The notes beneath the pieces were generated by a model, which was given only the letters and a program-made list of their open reading frames with translations, searched no databases and was not told where the DNA came from. This document shows, piece by piece, positions 22,883-37,152 of a DNA stretch of 64,000 nt (positions are counted from its first letter, which is position 1; every line of letters begins with the position of its first letter). The stretch covers positions 1,284,001 through 1,348,000 of the forward strand of contig CM045745.1 of assembly GCA_024760905.1 (NCBI GenBank). Direction: 5' to 3'. The DNA comes from Plotosus lineatus. Lineage: Eukaryota > Chordata > Actinopteri > Siluriformes > Plotosidae. A program made the translations under genes and the position numbers.

Positions 22883-23263
22883 TATAATATATAATGATAA
22901 AAATAATAGAGGGATCTGGGCTTTTTGTCCAGCTCACTCAGCTGTTTAACTTGGACGCTGAAGATGAAGTTGATGCATTTGTGGAAGAGGAATGAACTGA
23001 AAAAGTGAGTTTATTGTTTTATATTATTACAATTGAACAATGTTGAGAGTTATTGTGAAGTGTATTATTTTATATTTTACATTGTTATAACTGAACAATG
23101 TTGAGAGTTATTGTGGGAGTTGAATCAAGTTTGACTTATCTGACTTTTGTATGGCTTGATGTGCCTTATAATCTGGTGAGCCTTATGTATGCACAGGGCA
23201 TTCAAGCAGCATTCATTTTGCACCTCATTATCCAGTGTGCCTTATGGCTCGGAAAATATGGTA

Positions 23264-24975
23264 GCTAAAGAGGCTACCAAAGACTTTGTTAGTGGAAATA
23301 ACAAAAGATTCTGCCGTAAATTCACCAAAAATAATCAAAAAACAAACAACAAAACCCTACAATAAAATATTTTTAAAAACCTCCCTTTTTTTTCTTCTTT
23401 CTTTCTTAAGTTCTTTCATTCTTTCTTTCATCTTTTCTTTCTTTCTAGGTGACAGCGTCCATTTTATCAGTTTAAGTTTTTTTATATACTCTGATATTCC
23501 TCCTGTCATTTTCACATGCATTACCACCATATCCTGACATCACTTGGGATGCTACATGCATTTCAGACATTTGTATCTGAGGCTTTATTATAAAGATACC
23601 AATATTAAAGTCAGTCAGCAGTTGCTCAGAGCAAGCAATCATGATGCCTAATCACCTTCCTGGATTTTGCTTTGCCTACTCTATACGCAGTGGTGCTTAT
23701 TATCGGGTACAGTGTGTTTTTATTACAGGATGATTTTAAAACATGAATGCGGTCAACACTGCTGGGAGCTTGGTTTCCCAACTGATAAGAATATGTGAGC
23801 TTGTGGTGCTAATGTCGAGAGGTTATTAGCATGGATACAAAACATTCATAGACTGCTTTTAAAATTGCAGTAATGTAAAAACCATAAAAGAAGCTAAATT
23901 ATATGTGGTAGAGGAGTCAACAAAATTCAAATGTAAAACAAATACAGATTTAAAAAAAAAATTGTGTTTTTTTTTTTTTTGTTTTCTTTTATAAAAGGAA
24001 AAGCTTTGAGTAACCTGGATGCATAATTGTGCTCCTGGCTTATACTTTGGGCTTGTAATACAGTGCTCACAGTTGTTATCTAAGCATCTGTCAAATTAGT
24101 TGATCATTATGTCTGTGTTATTCTACTCTTTTCAAACATGTTGCGGATGTATCACACATCGAGTGGTATGACTTGACAGGTTTTGGTAGGGTTGTGCTGG
24201 ATGGTGAAATTTCTCGTAATTTCCGATTATCCAACAGTAGATAGATGTTGATGTTTGAATGTTTTCTGTTTCAGGAATCCAATCTTCACATTCTCTTCAC
24301 TGAGCTCCAGTGCATGCTGCGTTAGGATATTCCACGGCTTCAGTACTTTTGATAAAACCGAGATAGTGGTTAAATCTGAATGCGCTGTCTGTTCAAACTT
24401 CGGTAATATCCACACCGGTGAACCTCCTCTTTAGTATATTTTAGGGATATGCAAGCGAGTAGAAGGTACACATCTTGGACACACTCAGCTGTCAACTTAT
24501 CATTTTTTTTCCTACCTGAATATTTGTAGTATTTGCTTATCACTAACACATACAGATTTATGTTAGCTTTTAGTCTATATATTGATCTGATTTGTTTCTT
24601 ATCCTTCAAAATAATGCACAAATTGCCTTTAGTGTCAGTTAGACCAATTTGTGAAATGTGTAAAGTGTTATGTCTGTCTTCACTTCTGCTTTCGTTTCTT
24701 TCCTGTTATTTTCCTCCAAGAAATTCTTCCTCTTTTCATAATTCAGAGGCTCCATCTGAATTATTCACTGAAAGTATAGTGGATGTCACTGAATAGTTCC
24801 CGAGATGGAACATTTGAGAGGAATATTCAGTTCAGCAATGTCACCCAGCCTGAGGCATATAATTGTTTTAGTATGTACTGCACATAAAAAACCCAAACAA
24901 AATAAATCTTCTCTCACACACATACTCAATGACTGAAGGAAGATATTGTGGGATTTCTTTTTTTTCAATTTCAAA
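23264..24975. other. Intron, no gene
   Basis: AT-rich intron with a TTTC/TTCT-rich run (23388-23450) and poly-A/poly-T runs near 23950. I see no exon, element end or conserved protein reading. Confidence 0.55.
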
Positions 24976-24978
24976 ACA

Positions 24979-26510
24979 CAGTGGTAGCTTGACTTACGAA
25001 ATTAATTCGTTCCGAGGGCGAGCTCGTAAGTCAAAATGTTCGTCAGATAAAACAAAAATTCCCATAGGAAAAATAGAAAACCAATTAATCCGTTTCAATC
25101 CCCTCCCAAACTCCTATAATCTGACCCAAACATGTATATTTGATCTAATATATTAAAGATAAAAATGTAAAAACAATAAACATTTCATAATAATAATAAT
25201 ACTACATGTACATTAACATTAATAATAATAAATAATAATAAAACAAGAATAAAAATAAAAGTCAACTAGCACTTCCGATCATCGACTGCAGCAAAGATGT
25301 CATGTGGGCGCGAAGATGTTACATGGGCAGGCTGTAACAGAGAAGGAGGAGGAGAATTTTGTGCATGTGCGCGCTACGAATGCCAGCGAGGAAAGCCTCT
25401 TAGTGAGCTCCCACAAGGCCACTGCTTCTCACATATTGCGGCAGTACTGGGGAGGTGGGGGGTTAATGATCCTGGGAAACATGTTTTTTTGCCATACTGT
25501 ACTAGAATTAAGTGTAATTACACATCCTCTACAATAGGTGGCAGTGGCGCTCTCACTGTGCTCCTTATGGTGTAGAGCAGTGTTTTTCAACCTTTTTTGA
25601 GCCAAAGCTCACTTTTTTCTTTGAAAAAATCTTGAGGTACACTGCCATAGTAACAAGTCATTCTCGTCAAATTTTCTTTAACAGGAATCAAATAAACACA
25701 AAGAAATGTTTTTTTATTTCTACTCACTCAGTGTGAAACCTGGGCCTGTTTGGATGAACAGAGCTGATATCCTGACAGGAATTGAAGAAAGACACGCACG
25801 AAGCTCTTCCTCAACAGCTCACATTTTCCTCAGTCTCTCTCTTTCTTGTTTTTATGGCAGTCAGGCTTGATAAGCTTACTTGACACGATACCACTGTTGG
25901 ATAGCCTTACACTATACACCAGGCACAACGGTATCGGTGGAGTTTCATCTCCGGTTAACGTGAATCCAAATGGCTAATGGCTTTCATTGTATTGCTTCGT
26001 GCTAAAGGCTTTGCTCGACTTCACCATTTTTGCTTTCTTTTGACCTCCATTCATACTAAGCCCTTCATCTGGTTCAGAATTTTGCTCAGGGTCCAGTTCA
26101 GAGTTAGTATTTTTCCTTTTCAAAAACTTTTCCATCATGGTCACTGTTGTGTCTTGTTAATCACTGCCACCTGCCATTATCCACGCATCACTAATCCGCT
26201 TGTTTCATAGTAAAAGGCAGTCAACAACTAACTACCTGCTTCCCCCTACAGGCGAGGAGTATTTATTACATTATTTTAGACCAATTAGGTAAAATTGGAT
26301 AATTTCCCACGGCACACCTTACTATATCTCACGGAACACTAGTGTGCCGCAGCACAGCGGTTGAAAAACACTGATGTAGAGGATGAGCAATTACACTAGA
26401 GCTTGTAAATTCAAATTTTGCTCGTTGGGTGGGACAGATTTTTGGTGGGATCGAAGCTCATATCTTGGAAAATTCATTAGAAGACACTCATAAGTCAAGG
26501 TACTTCACCT
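24979..26510. mobile_element. CAGTGGTA-type element interrupted by a hAT element
   Basis: The left end cagtggtagcttgacttacg and the inverted right end cataagtcaaggtacttcac are imperfect inverted repeats. Interior AT-rich triplets at 25180-25260. The hAT element at 25578-26373 splits it. A similar element is at 40043-41167. Confidence 0.7.
25578..26373. mobile_element. Nonautonomous hAT element, 796 bp
   Basis: Terminal inverted repeats CAGTGTTTTTCAACC and GGTTGAAAAACACTG are perfect over 15 bp. The flanking 8 bp, 25570-25577 (GTGTAGAG) and 26374-26381 (ATGTAGAG), agree at 7 of 8 positions, the target-site length of hAT elements. No transposase reading was seen. Confidence 0.88.
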
Positions 26511-27094
26511 GAACTCCACCTGCAAACGCATAAGAATTGTGCAACAGTCTCTTTAACCCTTTTTAAAGGCTTAACATAAAGAAGAGCAAACGAAAATAAA
26601 AATGTAAGAGTATTGTTTTTTATTTCTTATGATGTAAAGCCAAGACAGGAGATGGGAGAGTGTCGTTTTAAAAACAGGTATTTTATTTTTTCTTTGAAAA
26701 CACAACAGAACAAGAATTACTTCAGAAACTAGTCTGAGCTCGATCAAAATTTTAATGAAACCCCGTTAAATTACTTGAAGAGAACAGCCAAATTAAGACG
26801 CTCATGATCAGAAGCTGATAGACCTTTCAAGCAGGCCTCATGTAGGGGTTTCAGCATGCTTCCAAATCGTGTTGTACTGAAATATTCTGATCTTGATATG
26901 ACGATGAAGGTCAGTCAAACAAGTAAACTTTAAACAGTGTAAATTGAGTATGTGCACACTGAACTCTGAATAAGTAAGTTAATAATAGATGCTGTTGGCT
27001 CCACAGCATTAACATTTGGAGAGTACAGAAATCACAGGATTTCTGTTAATGTTTAAAATCTGTAAATATTAAGGTAATTCTTTTTCTTTCCTTC
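26511..27094. other. Intron, no gene
   Basis: AT-rich intron with no recognised feature. Confidence 0.5.
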
Positions 27095-29956
27095 ATGCAG
27101 CCGTGAGGGAGGGGCACAAGCCAGTGTCTCTCCCTCACGCCAGTCCCAAGCCCGGATAAATGCAGAGGGTTGCGTCAGGAGCGGCATCCGGCGTAAAACA
27201 AATAATCTGCGAGTCACAACAAAAACTTTCATACTGGATTGGTTGAGGCCCGGCTTAACAACGACCGCCATCAGTGCTATTAACCAACAGGGTGCTGGTG
27301 GAAATTGGACTACTGTTGGTCGAAGACGTAGAAGAAGGAGAAGCGGGAGGTGTGTCCGTAGGCAGAGAGAGAAGAGGAAAGGCATGAGTCTAGGACTGAA
27401 AGTAGGGACTTTGAATGTTGGAACTATGACAGGAAAAGGTAGAGAGCTGGCTGACATGATGCAGAGGAGGAAGGTGGACATGCTGTGTGTACAAGAAACC
27501 AGGTGGAAAGGTAGCAAGGCTAGAAGCTTAAGAGCAGGGTTTAAGCTGTTTTTTCATAGTGTGGATGGGTAGAGAAATGGAGTAGGAGTCATCTTGAAGG
27601 AAGAGTTTGTCAGGAATGTTCTAGAAGTGAGAAGAGTGTCAGACAGAGTGATGAGTCTCAAGTCAGAAATTGAAGGTGTGATGTTCAATGTTGTTAGTGC
27701 TTATGCCCCACAGGAAGGATGTGAGCGAGAAGAGAAGGAGAGATTCTGGAGGGAGTTAGATGAAGTTATGCAGAGTACCCCCAGAGGTGAAAGAGTGGTC
27801 ATTGGGGCAGACTTCAATGGATATGGTGGTGCAGGAAACAGAGGGGACGAGGAAGTGATGGGCAGGTTTGGTATCCAGGACAGGACGCAGAAGGACAGAT
27901 GTCGGTAGATTTTGCAAAAAGGATGGAAATGGCTGTGGTAAATAGTTTCTTCCAGAAGAGACAGGAGCATAGGGTGACTTATAAAAGCGGAGGTAGGAGC
28001 ACACAGGTAGACTACATCTTGTGTAGGCGATGTAATTTGAAGGAAGTCAGTGACTACAAAGTAGTAGCGGGTGAGAGTGTTGCCAAACAGCATAGGATGA
28101 TGGTGTGCAGGCTGACGCTGATAGTGAGGAAGGTGAAGAAGGCAAAGGCAGAGCAGAAGACAAAGTAGTGGAAGCTGAAAAGGGAAGAGTGTCATGTTGT
28201 CTTCAAGGAGGAGTTGAAACAGGCTTTGGGTGGTCAGGAAGTGCTTCCAGATGACTGGACAACGACAGCAAATGTGACCAGGGAGAGTGGTAGGAGAGTA
28301 CTTGGTGTGTCATCTGGAAGGAGAGGAGACAAGGAGACATGATGGTTGAATGAGGAAGTGCAGGAGTGTGTACAAAGGAAGAGGTTACCTAAGAAGTAGT
28401 GGGACATAGAGAGGACTGAAGAGAGTAAACAGGAGTACAGGGAGACACAGTGTAAGGCGAAGGTAGCGGTGTCAAAGGCCAAACAGAGGGCGCATGATGA
28501 CTTGTATGGAAAGTGAAGAGGGAGAAAATGATTTATACAGGTTGGCACAGCAGAGAAATAGAGATGGGAAGGACGTGTATCAAGTTAGAGTGATTAAGGA
28601 CAGAGAGGGAAATGTATTGACTAAGGACAGAAGTGTGCTGGGAAGATGGAAAGAGTACTTTGAAGAACTGATAAATGAGGAAAATGAGAAAGAAAAAAGA
28701 GTAGAAGAGGTGACTGTTGAGGAACAGGAAGTAGCAAAGATTAGTAAGGGTGAAGTGAGGAGGGCATTGAAGAGGATGAAGAATGGAAAGGCAGTTGGTC
28801 CTGATGACATACCGGTGGAGGTATGGAAGTGTCTAGGAGAGGTAGCAGTAGATTTTCTGACAAGAACATTCAACAAGGTCTTAGAGAGTGAGAGGATGCC
28901 AGAGGAATGGAGGAGAAGTGGAGATCTGGAGAAAGCATATGACAGGGTGCCGAGAGAGGAACTGTGGTATTGCATGAGGAAGTCTGGAGTGGCAGAGAAG
29001 TATGTTAGAGGGGTGCAGGACATGTATGAGAGATGTAAGACAGTGGTGAGGTGTGCTGTCGGTGTGACAGAAGAGTTCAAGGTGGAGGTGGGACTGCATC
29101 AAGGGTCAGCTCTGAGCCCCTTCTTGTTTGCTATGGTGATGACAGATGGCTGACAGATGAGGTTAGACAAGATCCCCCATGGACTATGATGTTTGCAGAT
29201 GACATTGTGATCTGTAGTGAGAGCAGAGAACAAATGGAGGAAAATCTAGAGAGGTGGAGGTATGCCCTGGAAAGGAGGGGAATGAAGGATAGCCTCAGTA
29301 AGACAGAATACATGTGTATGAATGACAAGGACCCAAGAGGAACAGTGAGGTTACAGGGAGTAGAGATAAGGAAGGTGGAGGATTTTAAGTACTTAGGCTC
29401 AACAATCCAGAGCAATGGAGAGTGTGGAAAAGAGGTGAAGAAGCGTGTGCAGGCAGGTTGGAGAAAGTGTCTGGTGTGATGTGTGATAGGAAGGTATCGG
29501 CAAGAATGAAAGGAAAAGTGTACGGGACGGTGTTGAGACCAGCAATGTTGTATGGTTTAGAAACAGTGGCCCTGGGGAAAAGACAGGAGGCAGAGCTGGA
29601 GGTAGCAGAGATGAAAATGTTGAGGTTCTCTTTGGGAATAACTAGGATGGATAGGATCTGGAATGAGTACATCAGAGGGACAGCACATGTTAGATGTTTT
29701 GGAGACAAAGTCAGAGAGCCTAGATTGAGATGTTTTGGACATGTACAGAGGAGGGATAGTGAGTATATTGGTAGTAGGATGCTGAGGTTGGAAGTACCAG
29801 GCAGAAGGCCTAGAGGAAGATCAAAGAGACGATTCATGGACGTGGTGAAGGAGGACATGAAGGTAGTTGATGTAAGAGAAGAAGATGCAGAGGAGAGATG
29901 GAGGCAGATGATTCGTTGTGGCGACCCCTAAAGGGAACAGCCAAAAGGAAAAGAAG
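27095..29956 (+). pseudogene. RTE LINE copy A, long, frameshifted and internally deleted
   Basis: It begins with the leader shared with the copy at 43476. The protein opens with an apurinic-type endonuclease: LKVGTLNVGTMTGKGRELAD, CVQETRWKG (catalytic Glu), VVIGADFNGYG, then DYILCRRCNLKEVSD and AKQHRMMVCR (catalytic His). The RT part follows ([51 protein letters not shown]) and then the C-terminal domain, ending CGDP near 29931. Frames change near 27570, 27900, 28170, 29150 and 29460. About 225 bp of RT palm are missing at 28917. The element copies itself by target-primed reverse transcription; this copy cannot. Confidence 0.93.
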
Positions 29957-30835
29957 ATTTTTCTTTCCTTATTTTGTGGATCTGCTATGCATGATTGAAA
30001 AAAACAATATGCATGATTTTAAAAAACATAAAAGAACCTGCTGTTAATTCTGACAGCCTTAACCCTATCTGAGCCCCATATTGAACCCTGAAATACCAGC
30101 CATTTTTCTGCCGAACCAACATGTATTTTATATATCGGTTTTAGATGCATAAATATTGGATTTGCATGAGTAAACTATACATGTTGTGAATATCTCTCGT
30201 ATTGTCCTTTTCAGAAATGTATTATTTTTTGGGGGAGGTTTGGGGGGGTTAAAAAGGGCAACTTCTGGTCACATGACCAGAAATCCAAAATGGCCACCAT
30301 GCTATGGATCACTCAAACTTGGCTCACCAGGTGACTCTAGTATTATTCAATGATTTTGTGATGCTCACAATTGTGTTGTTACATTACTGTTTTTACATTA
30401 CATTAATTTTTTAATAATATCTCATTTTCAAGATTTTTTGGGGGCTTAAATATATTCATGTATATAATGTCCTTGTCAAGGCTTGAAGTACATTAATACA
30501 TTTTTGGGGAAGGAAATGGGTTTTGGGATATTTCTGGCATAACAATTTTGTACATGAGAAGATAATGGGTTTTGGGGGCAGGATGAAACCTTTTCTTTTG
30601 CGAGACTCGCCAGTGGCAACCCAACTTCAGGGTTTATTTTAGTCAACAGTGATTTGAAAGGCTTGTATAATGTGTTTTTTCCTGTTTTTCTCACCAAAAA
30701 CACAGTCATAAATTGTACTTTTGTGAAGGTCTTGTATAGTACACTACCTGGTATTTTTGTCCTGTAGTCCATTAAAATCTTTTGACTGATTTATGTAGAA
30801 CAGTCGGAATCTTTTTAATTATTATATAAACATTT
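29957..30835. other. Intron, no gene
   Basis: AT-rich intron; a G-run near 30237. I see no gene or recognised repeat. Confidence 0.55.
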
Positions 30836-30865
30836 ATTTATATATATATTTATATATATATATGT

Positions 30866-31036
30866 GATTTTCTGAGTAGATCCTTCCGTAGGAGAGTGCT
30901 CAATACTTTTTGGTAGAGCAAAAAAACAAAAATAAAAGGACAGGACAAAGACTTTCTATTGAAACTCCATTTATCACTACAGATCTGTTTCGAGGGGTGG
31001 TGAAACCATCCTCTCTCTTCAGGTGATTACAGAAGA
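30866..31036 (-). repeat. 170-bp dispersed unit, inverted copy
   Basis: Reverse complement of the unit at 1878-2051 and 43191-43363, again abutting TA repeats (30836-30862) at the same end. The unit starts ttctgtaatcacctgaagag on the minus strand. Confidence 0.9.
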
Positions 31037-31194
31037 ATGATTACAAAGTGCTGGGGGAGGTACTATGTCGGTGAACATGGCGTCCTCTAGATGGGGTGGT
31101 GTTCATTGTGTATTCGGGGGCTGTTTTTTTTTTAAATATCGATACGTGCATACATTATTTTTTCTCATGCCCGTGGACTCATATATGTACACAC

Positions 31195-31198
<4 letters not shown>

Positions 31199-31252
<54 letters not shown>
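31199..31252. repeat. TA microsatellite
   Basis: About 27 uninterrupted TA units, 400 bp upstream of an ATP6V1H exon. Confidence 0.95.
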
Positions 31253-31253
<1 letters not shown>

Positions 31254-31655
31254 GTTCACGTGCGTAAGCACATACACACACATACACAAGAATATATAAT
31301 GTTTAGATACAGATTGATACAATCAAATACTTAGTGTACTTAAGGGTGTGTGTTGCATAATAATGATTTTTTCCTGTGTCGGCATGAAGTTACGAGTTCG
31401 TTTCTTTTATTTAATGAAGACAGTTCGGGTCAGTATATAATGAGGGACTTCTCCCTGAGGCATAAATTGCATCTTTTCTTTGAGCTGTTGTATGTCGGGT
31501 GTGATGATAAAATTCTCCATGAGATCTGGTGATCAATGTTCGTGTCTTTGAGTGTCCAGATGTGCTTGACACATAAAGTGTCATTAAGGGTGACATGGTG
31601 TTTTTTGAGTAAGATTATATACTGAAATCAACTGAAGGTGGAATGTCTATTATAG

Positions 31656-31834
31656 AACCTGCTGGAGAAGTCTGCAGAGAGGGAGACTCGTCAGGAGTAC
31701 GCTTTAGCTATGATTCAGTGCAAGGTTCTGAAACAACTGGAGAATCTGGACCAGCAGAAATATGATGATGAGGACATTACTGATGACATTAAGTTCCTTC
31801 TTGAGAGACTGGGAGAAAGTGTGCAAGACCTCAG
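31656..31834 (+). CDS. ATP6V1H: ATP6V1H exon, NLLEKSAERET to GESVQDL
   Basis: The acceptor TATTATAG ends at 31655 and the donor GTACTA starts at 31835. It enters in phase 0 and leaves two bases (AG) of a Ser codon. The 59 codons match the human segment that links the N- and C-terminal domains, including RETRQEYALAMIQCKVLKQL and the acidic stretch QQKYDDEDITDD. Differences from human are conservative (E to D, S to T, K to R). The exon is preceded by a TA microsatellite and a dispersed 170-bp repeat about 0.6 kb upstream. Confidence 0.97.
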
Positions 31835-32580
31835 GTACTATTCTTTTCGTTTAAATATCATACAAACTGTGATTTAATTTATTTATGTATTTGTTTGTTT
31901 GTGGCATTTACTAGTGTATGCATCAGAAAGCTATATTTCAATATTTACTTCGTATCCATGTTATAATGTGCATTCATTCGATCAGGTAAAACCTTATAGG
32001 TGACTTTGGAGGTGACCTGCTACTACCAAAGTGATTTTGTCGGCCATCTGTCTCCATCTACAGCTTGTCAAGCCCCATGTAATGCTTTCCTAAATGAAAA
32101 CACCTCAGAACAGATGTTATTGGGGTGGGGGGCATTCTCAAGGTAATGGGATGCTGAACGATTGTAAAATATATACTACAGAAAGTAGTTTGGTGAGTTT
32201 TAACGTCTGAGTTTTCACATCAACTCCATTCTCAATGCTGAATTCTGGTCTACTTTGGATGATTAATTGTTTCAGGTGTATTTGTTCTCTTTGGCACAGT
32301 ACCCTCATTAAACAGTCAGTCAAATTTCTGGATCAAAAAATAGTCTTTCAAGCAAAAAAAGTGGAGCCATTAGAACCTAGTGGTCCGAAACTCACCCCCC
32401 CAAAAAAATTAAAGGCAGAAAGACACATGGAGGAAAGAGAGTTATAGTCTGTAATTGTGGAGCAGGTTCCCTGTGGTTAATATGCAGTTGCATACCAGTG
32501 AACAACTTCTAAGGGAATCATACTACACATACAGCTTGTATAGATTGTGATTTTTTTTTTTTTTTTTAATCTTTGTTCAG

Positions 32581-32706
32581 CTCCTTCGATGAGTACAGTT
32601 CTGAGCTGAAGTCTGGTCGACTCGAGTGGAGTCCAGTGCACAAGTCGGAGAAGTTTTGGAGAGAGAATGCCGTCCGTCTGAATGAGAAAAACTATGAACT
32701 GCTGAA
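32581..32706 (+). CDS. ATP6V1H: ATP6V1H exon, [16 protein letters not shown] to NYELL
   Basis: The acceptor follows a T-rich tract and CTTTGTTCAG (32580); the donor GTGAGT starts at 32707. Its first base closes the Ser codon and it leaves AA of a Lys codon. The peptide is identical to human over almost its whole length ([20 protein letters not shown], then [13 protein letters not shown]). This is the start of the C-terminal domain of subunit H. A SINE 3' fragment begins about 30 bp into the next intron. Confidence 0.97.
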
Positions 32707-32735
32707 GTGAGTGAATAAATTGAATGAACCATGAG

Positions 32736-32932
32736 GTGAATATTGTTTTTGTTCATGTAAAAGAACCATCGCTGACTTTTCACAAGAGAAGCTGCATAGC
32801 TGTCAGCGTGTTTCCACCCTGCGATGGCCTGGCGAGCTGTCCAGGGTGCACTCTGCCCTTGCCGTTGGCTGGGATGGGCGCCAGCCTCCCCGTGACCCTA
32901 ATTAAGATTAAGCGCTTACAGAAAATGAACAT
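32736..32932 (+). repeat. SINE 3' part, second tail type
   Basis: Carries the body from catgtaaaagaaccatcgct onward and the tail ggctgggatgggcgccagcc, then gaccctaattaagattaagc. The tRNA-like head is missing. Confidence 0.8.
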
Positions 32933-33028
32933 TTTAAGATTTTGTTGATATTGTTGATGATTATTGGAATGCCAACAAATTTTTTACTGAATTGACATTA
33001 TATAACCAAATTATTTCATCACTGTCAT

Positions 33029-33030
<2 letters not shown>

Positions 33031-33070
<40 letters not shown>

Positions 33071-33220
33071 AGCCCTGCGCGGGCCAACATCACAAGCCCG
33101 CACCCGCCCCCCAAATTAGAAAACATTAAAAACATAATTCGCGAATTCAGCGGTTGTGAGGGGGGCCTCGGTCCCAATTAACCGTGTAAAGTAAGGGATC
33201 CCTCTGTGTGTTATGTGTGT
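33031..33220. repeat. TA microsatellite and CAGAGGGATCC-type element end
   Basis: TA run (33031-33068), then a GC-rich segment ending ccgtgtaaagtaagggatcc. This is the inverted match of the end at about 963. Confidence 0.6.
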
Positions 33221-33544
33221 ATATAGACAGACAGACAGACATTCTTATTCAATAAAAGGCCATTAGCCCAAAATACAGACAAAATGAATAAATGAAAGCA
33301 TGAACTATTGTTGTAGACCAGTTGAATTTCTGATTTTCTTAACATGGATAAGAAATAAGCATAGGTCACGGATTGCATTAACATCAGTTGATGACATAAT
33401 ATTAATAAAACTGTGTTGTGATAAGGGATACTTCAAATATTTACTTAATAATGTATTTCTTATTCCTGTGTAGCCTTTTCAATAAAGTATTACATGGATT
33501 TCATCTTCAATTTTATAAATATTGTTTTTCTCACGTAAAGGACA

Positions 33545-34265
33545 AAATCATAAATTATAAGGAATATTTTTATATCTACCAGTCTCAGTGCAAAGTTTGA
33601 AAGTACCACATCGAAAATTTGCTAAACAGATTCTCAAATAAGGTGCTATATCTGAATTAATGTACGTTTCAACATTTAGAAGGGACTTGAACAGTAAATA
33701 ACTAGAGGACTTGGTTGTATTTTGTAGTGATGAATGCCAATTTTGTAAGAGATTATCAGATAACCTCTGCTTAAAAACTGAAATAAAAATATCAACATCA
33801 CCAATATCCTGTGATACCCAAGTGAAGCCAAACCCCAGTCTGAACAAGATATTTTAATATACGATGCCCATGTTGTGTGTCCAGACTCATCTAATGCCTT
33901 CAACATTAAATAGAACTGGTGAGGTCATCTAGAACTTGGAAGTCTTAAAAGTCTACACCAAAATTTAACAGCCCTTGTCATATAAGTAATTTGTAGGGGG
34001 AACCTGCCACATTCACCTAAAACCAGATTATTACAACAAGTTTTGCCAACTTTGAAGAAATATTTACAAGTTTTATTTGTATTTTCTCAATAATTTTACA
34101 ATAAGTGGTACCCCAAATTTCTCAGCCATAACATAATATAGGTTTAACCATAGCATCAAATATTTTAAAAAGATCTACAAAAGCCAAAACCCCTGCTCTC
34201 TTTTGATATCTATGGATACATACCCATAAGAGCTTTATTTACGTAACAAATTTTCAGCACGTTTT
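33545..34265 (-). pseudogene. LINE C-terminal fragment, family uncertain
   Basis: The minus strand reads FKQRLSDNLLQNWHSSLQNT, then YLRICLANFRCGTFKLCTET and GRYKNIPYN. This resembles the region after the RT domain of APE-type LINEs, which ends in a Cys/His motif; that motif is not preserved. Upstream on the same strand, up to 34265, broken frames still show related pieces (LLRLPSSR region). RT and endonuclease domains are absent. Confidence 0.6.
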
Positions 34266-34705
34266 TGCTGAAAAAACTCATGCAGTGCATCACTGTGATC
34301 AGGGTGTGATATCTTTAAGTGACACCTTAATTTATTTGGTTTCATGCTGTCCACTGCCAATGTTTTCAGACTCAGTAAACACAGCGCTCTTTCCTCGTTT
34401 CTCACCGCAGCACAGTGAAGCCATGTGCTACATCCGCTTCATCATTCCTCTTCATCTTAGCTTTCGGGAGAAAAGTTTATCTCACTGTCTCAGTCTCTCT
34501 CCACCTCTCTTTCCGTCCCTGTTAAAAAAAATTCTATGGTGGGTTTATTAACTTCACTTCTTATTTTACCTCTGGGCACACTCTGACAGTGAGAAAGCCA
34601 CTGCCACCTGCTGTAGTGGTTGTACAATTACACTTTATCCTAATACGGCAAAAAAAAGCATGTTTCCTGGGGTCACACTATTTGAGAATCACTGCTTTAT
34701 ATACA

Positions 34706-35709
<1,004 letters not shown>

Positions 35710-36746
35710 CAGTCGGCCCCCTACTTACGAAATTAATCCGTTCCAGTGCCTTTTTCGTTACGCAGGAGGTTCATAAGTAGGGGCGCATTTTACATGTAAA
35801 ATGCCTGATTCGTTCCAAGGCTCCCAAGACTACCCCATCTTCTTCTTTCTTCTTTTCCTTTTGGCTTTTTCCCTTTCTCAGGAGTCGCCACAGCGAATCA
35901 TGTGATTCAGACTACCCCATAAGCCCTTTAAAAATGAAAAAGTAGACCAATTTTGTATGAAAAATGTGTTAATAAATGTGGCACATGTGAGCAAAACGCG
36001 GCTCATCTGGACCTCCAATCCCTCAAAGAATCAAGTTAAAGTTGAGTTTGGACCTCCAATCAGTGAAGTAGGGAATGCGCTTTGAATTCCACGTCTTTAA
36101 ATGCTCCGGCGACCTGCATGTGGGCAGAGCCCACTGCGCCACAATAAACATTTAATGTGTATACAATACACATTTAATGTGTACTGTACTGTATTGTGTG
36201 TGTGTGTGTGTTTGTGTATGAGAGAGAGAGAGAGCGCGCGCGCGACAGGTGTGTGTGTGTGTGTGTGTGTGTGTTAATAAAAATGTTTAATAATGGTTTA
36301 ATTAATAAATATGTTAATAAAATGTTTAAATTGTTTAATAAGTAATTTTCTTTTACTTTTAACACATTTCATACAAAATTGATGTACTTTTGTCATTTTT
36401 AAAGGGTTTATTTCACACGATGCGTGAGTTGCTCTCTCATTGGCTGTCTCTCAACATCCCACCCCACTGGCCTCCCAGAGAGAGACACAAACTCTTTACT
36501 TTTTAGTCTAGTTTTTTTATTTCAATTTTTTTTTTTAATTTTAATTTTTAATTTTAGTTTCTTAAGTTGTTTAATTCAGTCAATCTTTAAGAAATATGGG
36601 CGCATTTGAGCTCATCTGGAATTCCGATCCCTCAAGGGATCAGGTTAAAGTTGAGTTTGACCCTCCCTGTCAAGCAGGGAATGCGCTTTGAATTCCACAT
36701 CTTGTGGCCCGCAGCCCGAGAGAGAGAGAGAGAGAGAGGTGTGCGC

Positions 36747-36790
<44 letters not shown>

Positions 36791-37046
36791 ATGTTTAATA
36801 ATGGTTTAATTAATAAATGTTAATAAAATGGTTTAATATGTTAAAATGTTTAAATGGTTTAATAAATAATTTTCTTTTACTATTAACACATATTTCATAC
36901 AAAATTGGTGTATTTCTATCATTTTTAAAGGGTTTATGGGGTTTATTCAGTCCAAAGACTGAAGCCTGCGACCCCTACTGACGAAATCCCCACGTTACGA
37001 AAAAGACTCTGGAAAGGATTAATTTCGTAGGTAGGGGGGCCGACTG
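35710..37046. mobile_element. Pogo/Tigger-like element CAGTCGGCCCC, complete ends
   Basis: The left end CAGTCGGCCCCCTACTTACG follows TA; the right end is its inverse, ending 37046. The interior holds tandemly related blocks (the sequence around gggaatgcgctttgaattcc occurs near 36070 and 36680), GT and GA runs at 36197-36272 and 36718-36788, and a SINE/RTE tail fragment inverted at 35840-35905. No transposase frame. Confidence 0.78.
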
Positions 37047-37054
37047 TGTATGTA

Positions 37055-37057
<3 letters not shown>

Positions 37058-37150
<93 letters not shown>
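37058..37150. repeat. GT/TA microsatellite
   Basis: GT run followed by about 65 bp of TA repeats, directly against the next element. Confidence 0.95.

Positions 37151-37151
<1 letters not shown>

Positions 37152-37152
<1 letters not shown>

Larger units (their letters stand above)
21066..23261 (+). mobile_element. Pogo-like element (ccatat/aaggcgcac ends), interrupted
   Basis: The ends ccatatctgcagaccataag and ttatggctcggaaaatatgg are imperfect inverted repeats with TA on both sides (21064-21065 and 23262-23263). Near 22940-22998 it encodes LFNLDAEDDEVDAFVEEE followed by a stop, the acidic C-terminus typical of a pogo-like DDE transposase. The rest is decayed. An element at 21555-22882 is inserted in it. 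Confidence 0.72.
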